Source: Ottelia alismoides (lineage: Eukaryota > Streptophyta > Magnoliopsida > Alismatales > Hydrocharitaceae). Taken from it: a stretch of DNA of 64,000 nucleotides. The DNA lies in the NCBI GenBank assembly GCA_037367405.1, contig JAZKJV010002329.1, positions 124,001 to 188,000 on the forward strand, read 5' to 3'. A program made the translations under genes and the position numbers. Below, in pieces: positions 35,729 to 47,979 of the stretch (position 1 is the first letter of the stretch; every line of letters begins with the position of its first letter). A model generated the notes under the pieces. That model had not been told where the DNA came from, made no database searches, and was given only the letters and a program-made list of their open reading frames with translations.

Positions 35729-36896
35729 AAAATAAAAAGGGATTTTTACCCGACAGACTCTGTAAACTTTTTAAATTACCTCTGTGACTAGGGATGAGCA
35801 TTGGGCTGGGCCGGCCCGGCCCAACCCGAAGCCCAGCCCAAAAAGCCCGGCCCAGCCCAAGCCCAAACAAACATTGGGCCGGGCTTGGGCCTAATTTTTA
35901 GGCCCGAATTTTTTTTGGGCCGGGCTCGGGCTTGGCTTGGCCCAGCCCAACCCGACCCACGGGCCCGACCCGAAGAGGGCCCAAACCCTTCCCATATCCT
36001 ACACGTATGGAAACTCTCACCTGTCATGTACACTCTGTTCATGTATCCTATCTTCATACAATGTTTAAAATCAATATAGTCAAGTGTGGGACATATGAGT
36101 TAATGATCATTGTATTTCATTTCAGAATTAATTTTTCTTAATTAGTCTACGTCTTAGATTATGATGGTTATTCTTGAAATTTTTGTTCTTTATTTTTTCC
36201 ATTAGAATATTTTCTATTATTGAACCTTTACCCAATACGAGCATTATGCCCATTTTTTAACATGTAGTGCCTAGTGCACCTGTTGTTGTTAACTATGTAA
36301 ACTTGGTTCACTCTTTCAATTTCTGTAACGAGAGACGTTTATGGTATATAACATTGAGTGGACTTGTATAAAATGAGAAATCATCTCCGGTAGAATTGAG
36401 TTTTAGTTGTTTCACAAGTATTATGGCATATGTTTTAAACAATTTTAGCTTGCTTAACTTGAATTGAGATTGACTTTAAACACAAACCAAAGTTAATAAT
36501 ATATAATGGGATAAGATGGGCCGGCCCGACCCAAGCCCGGCCCATAGGAATTGGGCCGGGCCTGGGCTTGGGCCGAACCAAAAAATTTTTTGCGGGTCTA
36601 GGCCCGGCCCAAGGCCCGAAGTTTTTAAGTGGGCTTGGGCCTGGGCCCTTCAGGGCCCGACCCAGCCCGACCCATGCTCATCCCTATCTGTGACCCTTTG
36701 CACAACGTAATGACCTCATCAACCCTGTAAATTACCCCAAGAACCCTCACGGGCTTCAAACAGATTAACCGGAGGGTTCATGGGGTAAACGTTGGCAAGT
36801 TTACGAGGTCGAGGGGGGAATTATGTTATTTCAAAGGTCGTGGAGGTAATTGGCAAAGTTTATAGGGTCTGATGGGTAAAAAATACAAAATAAAAA
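35729..36896. mobile_element. Small TIR element (Mutator-like MITE) hosting a hAT element
   Basis: The termini gggatttttacccgacagac (from 35739) and, inverted, gtattttttacccatcagac (to 36886) form a TIR that continues for over 40 bases (ctgtaaacttt.../cctataaacttt..., aaattacc/caattacc). The 10-bp aaaataaaaa at 35729-35738 and 36887-36896 is a perfect direct repeat, the size seen with Mutator-like elements, although its AT-richness weakens the evidence. Without the nested hAT its own length is about 242 bp and it has no ORF. Confidence 0.7.
35781..36694. mobile_element. Non-autonomous hAT element, GGGCC-rich ends (898 bp)
   Basis: The element 35789-36686 begins tagggatgagcattgggc and ends gcccgacccatgctcatcccta; the inverted end tagggatgagcatgggtc gives a near-perfect TIR of about 18 bases. 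It is flanked by identical 8-bp duplications tctgtgac (35781-35788, 36687-36694), diagnostic for hAT. Each subterminal region (about 150-160 bases) is packed with GGGCC/GGCCC and GCCCAAGCCC motifs, while the middle is AT-rich. No transposase is encoded. Confidence 0.92.
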
Positions 36897-37343
36897 TAAA
36901 ATACACATATCATAGGTAAATATACCTATAAATGAACCTTAAAAATAAACTTAGAATATGTAATATAAAAAAATAAAAATCATCATAAAATAATACATAA
37001 AATAATAAATATTTTCATGTTTCAATCTAAAATTAATAAAATCATATAATATTTTATTTTGAATTAATAAAGATTTAATTTGTTGCCTTGCCTTTTCCTG
37101 GCCGACATAGCCCAATGAGAAGCCATGGTCGGTTGACTTCAGTCAACTGCATGGTCTCCTAAAACCACGACGTGTCAGCTGTTTTGACATTGGCTTCTCA
37201 TTTTTTTCCCTAATGACTCTTTGGCTATTTCTGATCGATCCCTTCCGCTCTTTTATTCCTCGACCATTGCACTTACATGCGAGGCTCAATCCTCAATTAG
37301 TGATCTTCTGTATCGAGCACCAATCCCTGATGGAGGACCCCCA

Positions 37344-37350
37344 TATAAAG
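37344..37350 (+). promoter_or_regulatory. TATA box of LTR A
   Basis: tataaag in the context ccccatataaagcatttcc, at the position corresponding to the catataagag box of LTR B. Confidence 0.55.
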
Positions 37351-39831
37351 CATTTCCTCGACCTTCCTTCATTTCTTGATACCTCTTCCACCATTCAAAC
37401 CCTAACCTTCACACATCTTTAGTATCTTGGTGCCAACAGGAGCCTTGAGGAAGAATCGATAAAGCAATTGGTATAGAATTGAGGTCGATTCGAGGCACCA
37501 CCACCTCTGCCGCCACGAGCTCTGCTCTGCACCGGTGCAAGTAAGGTAAGTCCTCCTTTTCCTTTTCTTTTCGTTCCTTATCATAATAGTAGAATAGAGT
37601 AGCATTTTAGTTCCTTAGATTTTATTTGGTTTTTTATAAAATCCAAAAAATTATCTCGTCGGAGCTCCAGCTCTGCCTCCTATTTCCGACCACTCCGACC
37701 TATCTCCACCTTCGCTATCACCTCCATCTCCTTTCCCTTCTCCTGCTCTTCACTCTGCGCATCTCCGTTCACCCTCTGATCTCGCTCAGATCAGACATCC
37801 GACACTCCTCTTTCCCACTCGTCGGAGTCGTCGCCTCCACACCTCATCTTCGCTCACCCTGACTGAAGGCTACCCCCAGAACCTTGATTTTCGTGCACCT
37901 TAAATTCCTACAAGATATGGAGGGCCAAAGTACTCCTTGCGAGTCGATTTTAACTAGGAAGGAGGCACCTTGAGCTTCCGTGCTTCCTCGACCTCGATTG
38001 ACCTCGTTGAAGCTCCACTGCGCCTTTGAGACCGCCACTCGATGTGGAGGAACACGAGCTACATTTTGCACCTGCATGGAGACTTCCAGGTGGCCGAAGG
38101 AGAGAGGAAGGATTGATCGAAGCTCGGTCCAACCGAGTTCTTGATACATTCCTCCACCGGTCTTCTACGTCATCCGATCGTGTGCTCGTGCCCAGGTCAG
38201 CAGCTACCATCGGATCCGAAGCACCCCTGCCATTGGATCCCATATGGGGATCTAATCTCTGATGTCTATTGTTAAGCGTCATCATGCAACCTCAGAGCAA
38301 TACGTGTCCAAGTGAAGATCCAGAGCCATCGATCGCGCATGTGGAGGGTATTTTGCACATACACCCTCCCGCTTTTGTATTTTATCTTTAGTCCATAAAA
38401 CATTTATTTGTAGCGTAAATATTTTTGTAATATTTGAAAATAGGCCCTAATACTTTTTTTATTTGCATTTAGGTCCATTCTAAATCACCTCACGTGCCTT
38501 TGCACGTGAGGGGAGTGGGCATTTTACACCTAACCCCTAGGCTATCTGTATTTCATTTCAGTCTTGATTTTTGCATTTATATAGTAATATTTTCTAGAAA
38601 AGTTGCATAGGACCCCCTATACTTGTTATTAATTGCATAAATACCCCTCCAGGTATTGTTTATTGGATATTTTTGGAAAAATTGTATTGTTGGTCCTAAG
38701 GTTTTCTGTGGTGTTCGGCTAGGATCCTATAACTTTTAATATTTACTTAAATGCCCCTGCTAGTATGTATTTTCTTTTTGTAGAGTTTTTTTGTTAAAAA
38801 TAACTCCATGTCTCTAAAATTCATTGAAAATTATTGTAAATACCTAACCTATATATATCATAGATATTTTTGGTTTAATATTTTATGGTTATTTTCTACT
38901 TACTAAAAATAATAAAGAGAGCTTTTATTCCTTGTTTGACTATTAAAACTCCAAAAAATATAAAAATGTTTTGAAAAATTCCAAAAAATTATATTTTGCT
39001 TATTATGGTATTTTGAGCCTTGACCAAAACCCTACTAAAAATAGAAAAAGAAAAACACTAAAAATTAAAAAGCTCCAAAATACTTATAAAAATTATAAAA
39101 AATCTGAAAAATTATAAAAATAGTTATTTCTATTTTGATGTTTTATTATATTTATTATATATTAAAAATAGTTTTGAAAAATTGTGAATATTTTAGTTAT
39201 TTTTAATTTCCCCAACAGTCCGACCTATTTATTTTATTCATTGTTTTTCCTAATTAATTCAGTAAAAAATACATAAAAGTTAGCAAAAAATTCTAAAAAA
39301 TCACAAAAAGCATTAGAAAAATATTGAAAGCAAAAAATAGTTTATTCTACAAATTTTAGTAATTTTTAGTTGTATTTGTAATTATAGTATTTCATATTGC
39401 ATATATAATTATCTATATATCTATATCATATATTAAAAAGAAAATAAAAATAAAAATTAGAAAATTCAAAAAGAAAATAAAAAAGGTATACAATTAAAAA
39501 TCTTGAAAAATATAAAAATAAAAATTTAAAAATTTAATAATTAGAAACCAATAAAAATCCAAAAAATACCACAAAAAGCCCAAAATCATTTATTATCTTT
39601 TTGCCAATTTTGACAATTCTCCGTTATTCCTTGAGTTTGACCCCTACTGTACTTTTCCACTATACAATCTTTGTAAGTTATAATAAATTTTGACCTTGTG
39701 CTTGAGTTTATTTCTAATGCGAGTTAATTGTGATTGACCTCGACATTAGTGAGTGGTTGCCTCTGCAACATTATATCTTTGCATTACTGTGAGGATCCTA
39801 TTTAGACCCTTACCAAATTCGAGTCATCAAA

Positions 39832-39849
39832 TGGCGTGTTGTCGGGGAG
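39832..39849 (+). other. Primer-binding site of element A (tRNA-Asp type)
   Basis: tggcgtgttgtcggggag starts two bases after the LTR end CATCA. The complement of plant tRNA-Asp(GUC) 3' end is TGGCGCCGTTGCCGGGGA, as used by Athila/Tat elements. The match is imperfect because of decay. Confidence 0.75.
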
Positions 39850-42255
39850 CAACAAGTAGGATAGAATTTTGGGTCATTTCCATTTCATTATTATTTCTTC
39901 TTTTATTCTCTTTCATTTGATATTATTATTATTTATTATGCTAATATCAATCTCTTGTAATTTTTTTCTTACAAGGGACTTCGAGAAGATGGCGATCACC
40001 TAGGTAGTTGATGCACTTGTTTCGAGAAGACTTGGTCCTTCTACTTGTGGAGCAAGAGGAGAGAGCAAGGGAGAGAGAGAAGAATTTAGCATAGATTTTG
40101 TCTTATTTTTGTGAGAGAGCGCATTTATTAGTTTGTCATAATAAATGTACTTGGACTCTTAAACATTCGAGCCTAATTTCTAATTATTTGTTCACTTGAG
40201 GGCTCATTGGGTTTTCATGATTTTCATTGCCTTTATTTTATTTGTTTCCTATGTTTTGAGTTTTTCGCCTTTATTTTATTTATTTTCTGTGATTGAGACC
40301 TTAGCTTTAGGTGTGCTTGCTCGATAGCTAGGTCCACATCCATAAGGTAGTTCATCTTCCTATAAATTACATTTCGATCTAACTTAGCTCAAATTTAAAA
40401 ATTTAGAGTGATCATCAAGCGTTGAGAGAGGCACCATACATCTCTTACAGGACCCATTGTGGCAGGCATCGAGGCTATCTCTAAGATTGGACTTTTGGGT
40501 GATTATTCTAGGTTTTGACATTCAGTTCTTCACACTAATAGCTCTTCCTGTTCTTAGGGTGTGATTCATCATTGCATTTTCATATAGATTAAGTTTACAA
40601 ATTTCTGCCTTGCATCCCACATGGAGAGAGCTGGGAATCACTGTGAGTCTTCTATCTGATCATTCATCATCATTTTTGACTTGCATTGCATTTCCTCTTT
40701 CTCTCTCTGATTTTGACAACCTAGGAAAAAAACCAGCAAAAATATTAGGCACTTATATTGAATCTACTCAAAGTAAGTGATAACGGAAAAAAGGAATTGC
40801 TAAAAATACTTGACCTAAATAAAATTGATTAATTGGATTCCTTACATTGGGTGAGCAAAGACCTCATTGTTTTTAGGTACTATTAGTGAAGAAGGTGTCC
40901 TTTCCAAGTGAGAAGAGCGCTATCGTAAGGATTAGAGCCAAAAACACATCCTGGATATTGCCTTGTTGTACTCGTAGATTTCTGAAGTACCGCACTACTA
41001 TCATACATGGGCGAGTAGGACTTAGTCATCGACGATGATTCTCGCTTGTGTAGAATACCGACCATTTCTGAAGTATTTGAGCTTAGTCCACACCTTCCGG
41101 GGGTGTCTATCTCATCGTCCCACATCCGAGTAGGCTCTTGATCGCTCACGAGTGATTCTATTGCAGACTTGACGCGAAGTATTTGCTTTGCCACTATCAG
41201 CTTCTTCATTCTTGTTCTTTTACTTAATAGGAAATCCAGATCCAGACAAAGGATTACAAAAAAGTACATGATATATGTTACAAAGGAGGAGGACAAGTAC
41301 AATATACTTTTCCAGCAATACTCTCGCTCCTATAGGATTAGCGCTTAAGGACTCGTTCAAAGATAATTACTTAAAAATCAATCTAAAACTTACAAAGATA
41401 ATTGCTTAACGTTCAAGGCTTCATGAGCCAAGTTGGTGAATCCATTGTATTGTGGTTTGATTAATTAGTTTGGTTAAGGTCAAGATAAAAAATATCGCGC
41501 CTTTGTGCCACTGTGTCACATTTTCTCTTTTGCATATTTCCTCTTTGACCCCTGCTCACTTTGAGCCGTCTACTATTTTACACTCCTTTTATTTATTGTT
41601 CATCTCTGTGTCTTTCATCCATCATCTATCTCCTTTTGAATCTCTCCGATGTCTCTCCACGGATGGCTTAGTCAGGACTTCTCCAACACCCACATCGATT
41701 CTGTGTCGCTGTTATCTCCAATAATGGGGGGCAATCTCGGGGAAACTGGTTGGATCTTGCGAACTTCTCCTTGGACTCCCTGATCCTTTCTTCTTTCAGC
41801 AGTTCTCTTTCTCCAATAAATCCACTATTCGGGATGGTCTCGCATCCCGAGCCAACTCTTCCTCTCCAAATAAATCATGATTACTCTTATCCCAAAATCA
41901 ACCCCTTGTAAGTGGAGATCGATTTCAGTCAATATCACACGCTCCATTCACAACCATCTAGGATTGACCTAAATCCCAAACTAATCTCAACATTTGGTGC
42001 TCAGATAGAGATTAATTAGGGTTTATTCAACCATGCAGATCAAGATCCTGATCAAGAGCCAGAGTCACAAGCAGATCCATAAATAGCTCCTACATGAAGA
42101 GGAAAGGGACCACATCCCCAACAAGCCGAGCAACCAAAACATGGGTATGGGCAATAGACAACACAGAATGATATCAATAGCCAGCTCCTCACTCCGATTC
42201 AAGAAATCCAACAGTAGTTGGTGACCAAGGATTATCCCAGGTTGCATTTTAAGAA
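39850..42255 (+). mobile_element. Leader region of element A
   Basis: This is non-coding sequence between primer site and gag, as in element B (47980-49448). The block acttcgagaagatggcgatc (about 39975) corresponds to aactttcgagaagccggcgc in B (48268). No gene is seen on either strand. Confidence 0.55.
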
Positions 42256-44286
42256 ATGCTTAATGACTTGAGGTGGAGGATCGATGAGAGAGATGCTAAA
42301 AGAGAGGATGTATTTTACAGAGAAGATGAGATGAATAGAGAAGTTGCAAAAGATAACTTATCAGTAGGTGGACCCCATCATGGAGGAGGAGAGGCAAGAA
42401 AACCACAACCAAAGCCCACTTTGAAGCAGACCTACAACCATGGGGCATGCCATGTTACTGAGTGGATTCGGATTCCACCCATCCATACCCATTTTGAGCT
42501 GAAGCTGCAATTCTTGTCTCTACTCCCGTCCTTCCATGGGAACACAAAGAAGAAGAACCATACATCTACCTGCAACAATTCAGTCGCATCTGTGCAACAA
42601 CGCATTCCCCAATATCCCTCCTGGGGTTGTTAGGATGACTTCCTTCCTATTCAACCTCCAAGATAAAGCCCTCGATTGGGTGAATCATCTGGAGAAGGTA
42701 GTGAAAAATTGGGAGAAGCTGAAGTTTGAATTCCTTCACAAGTTTTACCCTCTCAGTTGCTTGAATCAGATGCGTACCGGTATCTCTAGTTTCACCTAGC
42801 AGCCCCACGAGACGATTCATGAAGTGTGGGAAAGATTCAAAGATCTGTAGGAGAAGTGTCCCTACCACAAAATTCCAAAGACCAGTTTGGTTCAACACTT
42901 TTTCGGTGGGCTGACACTTGAAAGTCAGAGATTGGTTGATGCTGCACATGATGGCTCGCACTTTAATAAGTATGAGGATGTTGTACATGAGATTTTTGAG
43001 GAAATGGCTGAGGGAGATGCCTCCCAATCCTCGTCGCGTGCTTACATGAAGGTGCCCATCGCCAACCACAAGCCTGTTAATATGGCATCTCATGCAGAGG
43101 ACAAGGATGAGAGCTCCAACCTGAGTATCATAGGAAGCCACTTGTCCAAAGTGGACATCATAGAGAAGTGGTCGCATGACCTTGAAAAACTTGCTGTGAT
43201 TGAGAAGAGAACCCCGGGTTAGACAAATTTGATCAGATTGCAACTCAGCTGGAGTTGCTTGTCAAGACCATCAGAAAAGTAACTCGGTGTTTGCTACCGC
43301 CGAGACTCTTCTTGAGCAGAAGGAGAACACACCGATACAACCTCCTCAACCGAGTCCCCTGCCATCTCAGCCGATCCAACACATATACTACGTGTAGTCT
43401 GTTGAGCAGCAACCACCCCAACCGCAGAACCATATGGCATTATACCTTCCAGAACCCCAACCAATGTACTTGGAGCAGTTCTGTCTACCCTCGCCGCTAA
43501 TCCAAGAAATCAATGGCGTGTGGGACAATGAATAGTAGATGACCCATCCTCAGAGAAAATTTGTGGGTCAAAACTCGACCAACCGGCCATACCACCAGTA
43601 GCAATAGGAGGGGGGAGGAACTTACAACCCTATCAATCCCTGTACCAACAACCTCTGCAACATGGCAACAATTAGAGGCATGGATACCAACAACACAGCT
43701 ACCGTCAATCACGGTATTACTGGCAACAACCGGCTGCTCAATATCATAATTCCTCTCAACAATGCCAACAGTATTGTTCTTGTCCCCCTCTTCACAACTT
43801 CTCGTAGCGATACCAGCAGCAATCTCCCCAACACTACCAGAGTCAGAGGCCCCATCAGGACGAACCTTCCGAGATTGCGTCGGTAAAGCCGACTCTTGCT
43901 TACTTGGAGCAATTAATGAAAAACATAGCTGAAATGAGCCAAAAGATCGATGATCGGATGGCTGCTAAAACCTTCATCCCATCCCATGTCGAGGCTAATC
44001 CGAATAACTTATGATGCAAGGAGTATCCAGCTTGCGGTATTCTGCCCGATTCAGGTGAGAATAATTTGCTTGTATTTAACGTTGTTACTCTCTAGAGTGA
44101 TAGAACACTTCGACCATCGGCTACAATGAAGGGAAAACATCTTGCATCCGATGGCGAGCCATCATCCAGGCTAGCAATAAGAGCTGAAGACATTTTTGGA
44201 GAAGCACCATCTGTAGAAAAAGAACAAAAAATGAAGAAAATACAAAAACACAAAATGATAACAACAATACTGGACCCAGTGGAGAC
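42256..44286 (+). pseudogene. Degenerate gag of Athila-like element A
   Basis: The retrotransposon gag domain is readable across three frames: WIRIPPIHTHFELKLQFLSL (42464-42523), RMTSFLFNLQDKALDWVNHL (42632-42691), WEKLKFEFLHKFYPLSCLNQ, HEVWERFKDL, TSLVQHFFGGLTLESQRLVD (42881-42940). It parallels gag of B residue by residue (LVQSFFSGLTPELQGLVN). Breaks are TAG at 42797, TAG at 42848, frame changes near 42530 and 43210, and TAG at 44093 within the VTL-SDRT motif (VTLRSGRT in B). Several TAGs sit where the family commonly has Gln. The frame is cut by element B at 44286. Confidence 0.85.
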
Positions 44287-47200
44287 TGATGAATACTCAT
44301 TCATCACTCTTTATTCTTATATTTTAGCTACAAAAACCTTTGCAAATGCATGTATATTTTGTAAATATAAATAATTACCAAAAGCATGCATGGTGTAAAA
44401 AGTAATAATTAGCATGTTTTTGTGCAAAAATAAAAGAATAAAGATTAAAAAGAAAAAGAGGAAATATTTAGAATAAATATTGAGCAACCTAACCCAAGGG
44501 AGGGCTCAGCATGGGCCTGACCGCATAAAAGCCAAAGTAGAGGGAGATGGGGGCTCATGTGTGTAAATATACCTAAAATAAAATAAATATATGTTCCTCT
44601 AAAAATAGAATAAAAGTGTCTTATACATATGTGTATATATTGTATATATATTTATAATTATAAAAATCAAAACAAAAATAGAAAAATTAAAAGAAAACAA
44701 AAACACTCCACTTGTGCATATCCATCATGTACATACAACCACACCTATATTTATTTCACCTTATACATAAATAAAATTAATTTGTATATATTTCACTTTT
44801 TATGTTGTAAATAAATAAAATAAAACAAAAACAAAATAAAAAGAACAAAATTAAAAATTAAAAATCACATTGTATATATACCATGTATAGAGATGTATAT
44901 ACCTATTTATTCCACCCTTGTATATAAATAATAAAATTAAAGTAAAAATATTTTTTTATTCCTTATTTTATGATACAAATAAATAAAATATAAAATGGGA
45001 ATAAAAATGCACAAAAATAACAAATTAAAAATCAAAAATTAAAAAGGTATATTGTGTAAATACCTATATATAGCATAAAGTGTAAATATCTTATTTTTAT
45101 TTGAAAAAATTAATTAAAAATCACCAAAAACTAGAAAAATTTAAAACAAAAATATTTCATGTTTTGAGTTTTTAATAAATCGGCCATTTACTATTTTTAA
45201 TTGATTTTCCAAATCATTTCCAGATGGCTGCTTCCCATTGGTCCACGGGGATGTTGACCGCCCGGTCAACTCCCCCCCTGTGGACCACCTCCCACGGGTT
45301 TTAGACGCCCGACCCGATTTCTCCTAGTTTTTGCGTCCAAACCCGATCATCATTCCGCCAAACCCAGGGTCCTAATTACACTCCCATCATCCGGGAACCT
45401 CGCCCGACATTGAGCCTAGGGATCCGTGCTCCATCGAGCCGGACCCGAGCCATTCCTCCCGGACCTTCCACCATATAAGAGCCGAGCTCCACCACCCATT
45501 TGCCCATCTTTGGCTCCCCACCTTGCAGTCCCGTGACCTCCACTGCCTTCCCTGAGGTGACAGCTCTCCGTTGGCGGTGTCAAAGAGAGGTGTAGGTGAC
45601 CGGACCTCAGATCCGGCGAGCTAGCGCCGCCATGCTCCGCCTGAAGCAGGAGCTCGAGCCTCGGGCCACGACGTCCCGCAAGGTAACGAACCAGAGCTAG
45701 CCCAGCTCACCCACAGTCGACTTTACCACCCAGGTAGCCCTTGTTTCCTTTCCTGTTCTTTAATTTCTAGTTTCGCCCAAATCTCGCCGTCGCCGTTCAC
45801 CTCCGATTCCGGCCACGCCCACCTTCGTATCGATCATAGGACCGCATCATCACACTCGCCTTCTTCCCACGCACGTTCTACGCCCCTCCAGTCAACCCAG
45901 CTCGCACAGGAGCTGGGGTTTCGAGCTCCACCGTCTACCCCTCGCCGAGCTCGACCGCCCTGCCTCATCGGTCACCCTCTCCCCCTCTCACAGGGTCGAG
46001 GCACTTTGCCCTCGACCCACGCATTTTGCTGTGATTTGCAGGTTCAGTCGAGCCCGTTTGAGGGTCCGACCATCCAGGAGCAGGCGCTTGACCTCCGCCG
46101 ACTCCGTTTGAGCTCCTCGGAGCTCCGTCGGACCATCGGAGACCACCATTGGATGCGGAAGGCCTCCACGACTCTTCGCCGATCTTCTGTGGCCTTAGAG
46201 GAGGACGCCAGCACCAGTGGCGAGCTGGCGAAGTTTGCGGCCATCAGTTCGTCCTCCATCTTCCGCAGCCGTTGGATCCCCTTCCAGCTCCAGTTCTAAT
46301 CCCCGCCGTTCATCTGAGGAGCCACCAGTACCGTCCGATCTTTGGGAGGCTCGATCCAGACCGTTCGATGCTCGAGGTTTTGCACACAACGCTCCACCGC
46401 CGTTAGATCTCCCACGTGGCGACACCTTGACCGTTCGATCAACACAGAAGACCAGCGTTGGCGCCACCCCTTCCCAGCCGTCGATCAACACACGTGGCGC
46501 CCATCTGACGGCCTCATTAATAAATGGTAAATTATCCCTTAGGCCCTTAGCTTTAGTTTAGTTTCGTTTTAGTCCTGTAAACATTTTTAGAATTTTATTT
46601 GCGTAGGGTAAATTGCATTTTAGACCTTATCTGTTCTGCTATTTGCATGTATACCCCTGCCTGTAGTGTGTCACGTGCATCGACACGTGTTTGTCTGGGA
46701 TATTTGCATTGATAGCCTTGTAGTTATGAGATGTTCATGAATGAATGAAAACTTTTAAATAATTGCATTTATAGCCCTGTGCGTGATTTATTTGTGCATG
46801 TGCGTATATTCAGGGTATTATACGCTAAGGCCCTCAGACTTTTAATACCTGTTATTAAATAGTCCCAGGACCTTATTTTATTTGCAATTAGATCCCTGTG
46901 TGCCCCAGACACGCGCCTCGCGTGTGACTTCTTGGGATTTTTGCACCGGACCCCCTGGAACTTTTGATATTTACGTACATGTCCCTATGCACTATACCTA
47001 GGTTTTAATTTTGAATAAAATATCAAACTCACTCCAAATTCAATGAAAATTGGACACATGGCTCCTGCCATGTTGTAAAATTTTCTAGAATTTTTGGAGA
47101 CATTTTTTCTTTTATTTGATATTTTAAAAAAATCAAAAACAACCTTTTTCTTTATTGTCTGATTTGAAAAATCACAAAAAAATTAAAACTCATCTAAAAA

Positions 47201-47958
47201 TTATAAAAAAATTAGGTATTGTGCCTTTTGCCTTGTTTGATTTTCTGACCAAATTTGGTCATTTTCATTATATAAAACTCATAAAAATTGAAAAATACTA
47301 AAAACACTATAAAAATTATAATAAATAATTTAAAAATCCAAAAACAATAAATCTAGTGCCCAAATTTTCCTTAAACTTTCTAGTTTACAGGAAAATTACC
47401 TCCAGGAGTGTTAAGGCCCTTTTTGCAATTTAAATTGGCCTTTTACTCCTGACTGGACAACACCTTCAGTTTCTTGCCTTGTTTGATTTTTAGAAAATTA
47501 AATAAACATCAGAAAAATACCAAAAATTCCCAAAAACAATAAAAAACATAAAATCCATAAAAACATTTTTATTTGAATTTTTGTTTGACTTTTGGGTGCT
47601 TTAATAATTGCTTGAAGTTGCTTGTTTCTTTGTTTTCCTTATTTTCTTAATTAATTAAAAATAAAAAAAATTTATAAAAATTAAAAATCCACCAAAAAAT
47701 ACATTTCTTTTATTTTATTTCTTTTTAAGACTACTTCGTAGGCCGCAATGCCATCACGTGCTCCCTGAGTCCGACCCTGGTCGCTATACCAGGCTAATCT
47801 AATAGCCAGGACCGCTATCATTTTTATTTGGTTTTTATTCGATTTTGGTGGTCTGCTTTACTTTTTCTCGATTGAGCTGAGATTCTCATCGATCTGGGTC
47901 GCAACGACTCGAGTGATATTTTGACTTGATCCGGATTGATTGAATACTCGCCTCATCA
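44287..47958 (+). repeat. 5' LTR of element B (3,672 bp)
   Basis: It runs TGATGAATACTCATTCATCA to CTCGCCTCATCA. It has an AT-rich first kilobase, a GC-rich promoter and leader section from about 45240, TATA at 45474, then a second AT-rich part. It aligns almost base for base with 58394-62062 with scattered substitutions and short indels. LTRs are identical at insertion, so the insertion is relatively recent, yet old enough for differences to build up. Confidence 0.93.
45474..45480 (+). promoter_or_regulatory. TATA box in 5' LTR of element B
   Basis: tataaga in the context cttccaccatataagagccg, downstream of a GC-rich block containing ttgaccgcccggtcaac. The 3' LTR has the same box at 59581. 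Confidence 0.6.
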
Positions 47959-47961
47959 GAA

Positions 47962-47979
47962 TGGCGCCGTTGCCGAGGA
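47962..47979 (+). other. Primer-binding site of element B (tRNA-Asp)
   Basis: tggcgccgttgccgagga lies three bases after the LTR end. It matches TGGCGCCGTTGCCGGGGA, the complement of plant tRNA-Asp(GUC) 3' end, at 17 of 18 positions. Confidence 0.9.

Larger units (their letters stand above)
35145..39829 (+). mobile_element. 5' LTR of Athila-like element A (4,685 bp including nested insertions)
   Basis: It starts TGATGAATCTCCATTTC and ends CGAGTCATCA, directly before a tRNA-Asp-like primer site. The first 200 bases align with LTRs B and C through a shared caaaataaaagaataaagaaa block. A TATA box lies at 37344-37350. Two nested transposons (35739-36886) account for 1,158 bp including the duplicated target, so the LTR proper is about 3.5 kb. 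It is clearly more diverged from B than C is. Confidence 0.85.

Noticed and set aside
36516..36710. Repetitive Gly/Pro ORFs around 35650-36710
   Set aside because: They come from the GGGCC/GGCCC subterminal repeats of the hAT element.
45980..46600. Several 60-114-codon ORFs in the GC-rich part of LTR B
   Set aside because: The same sequence in the 3' LTR (60070-60560) has the frames broken differently, so they are not under coding constraint.
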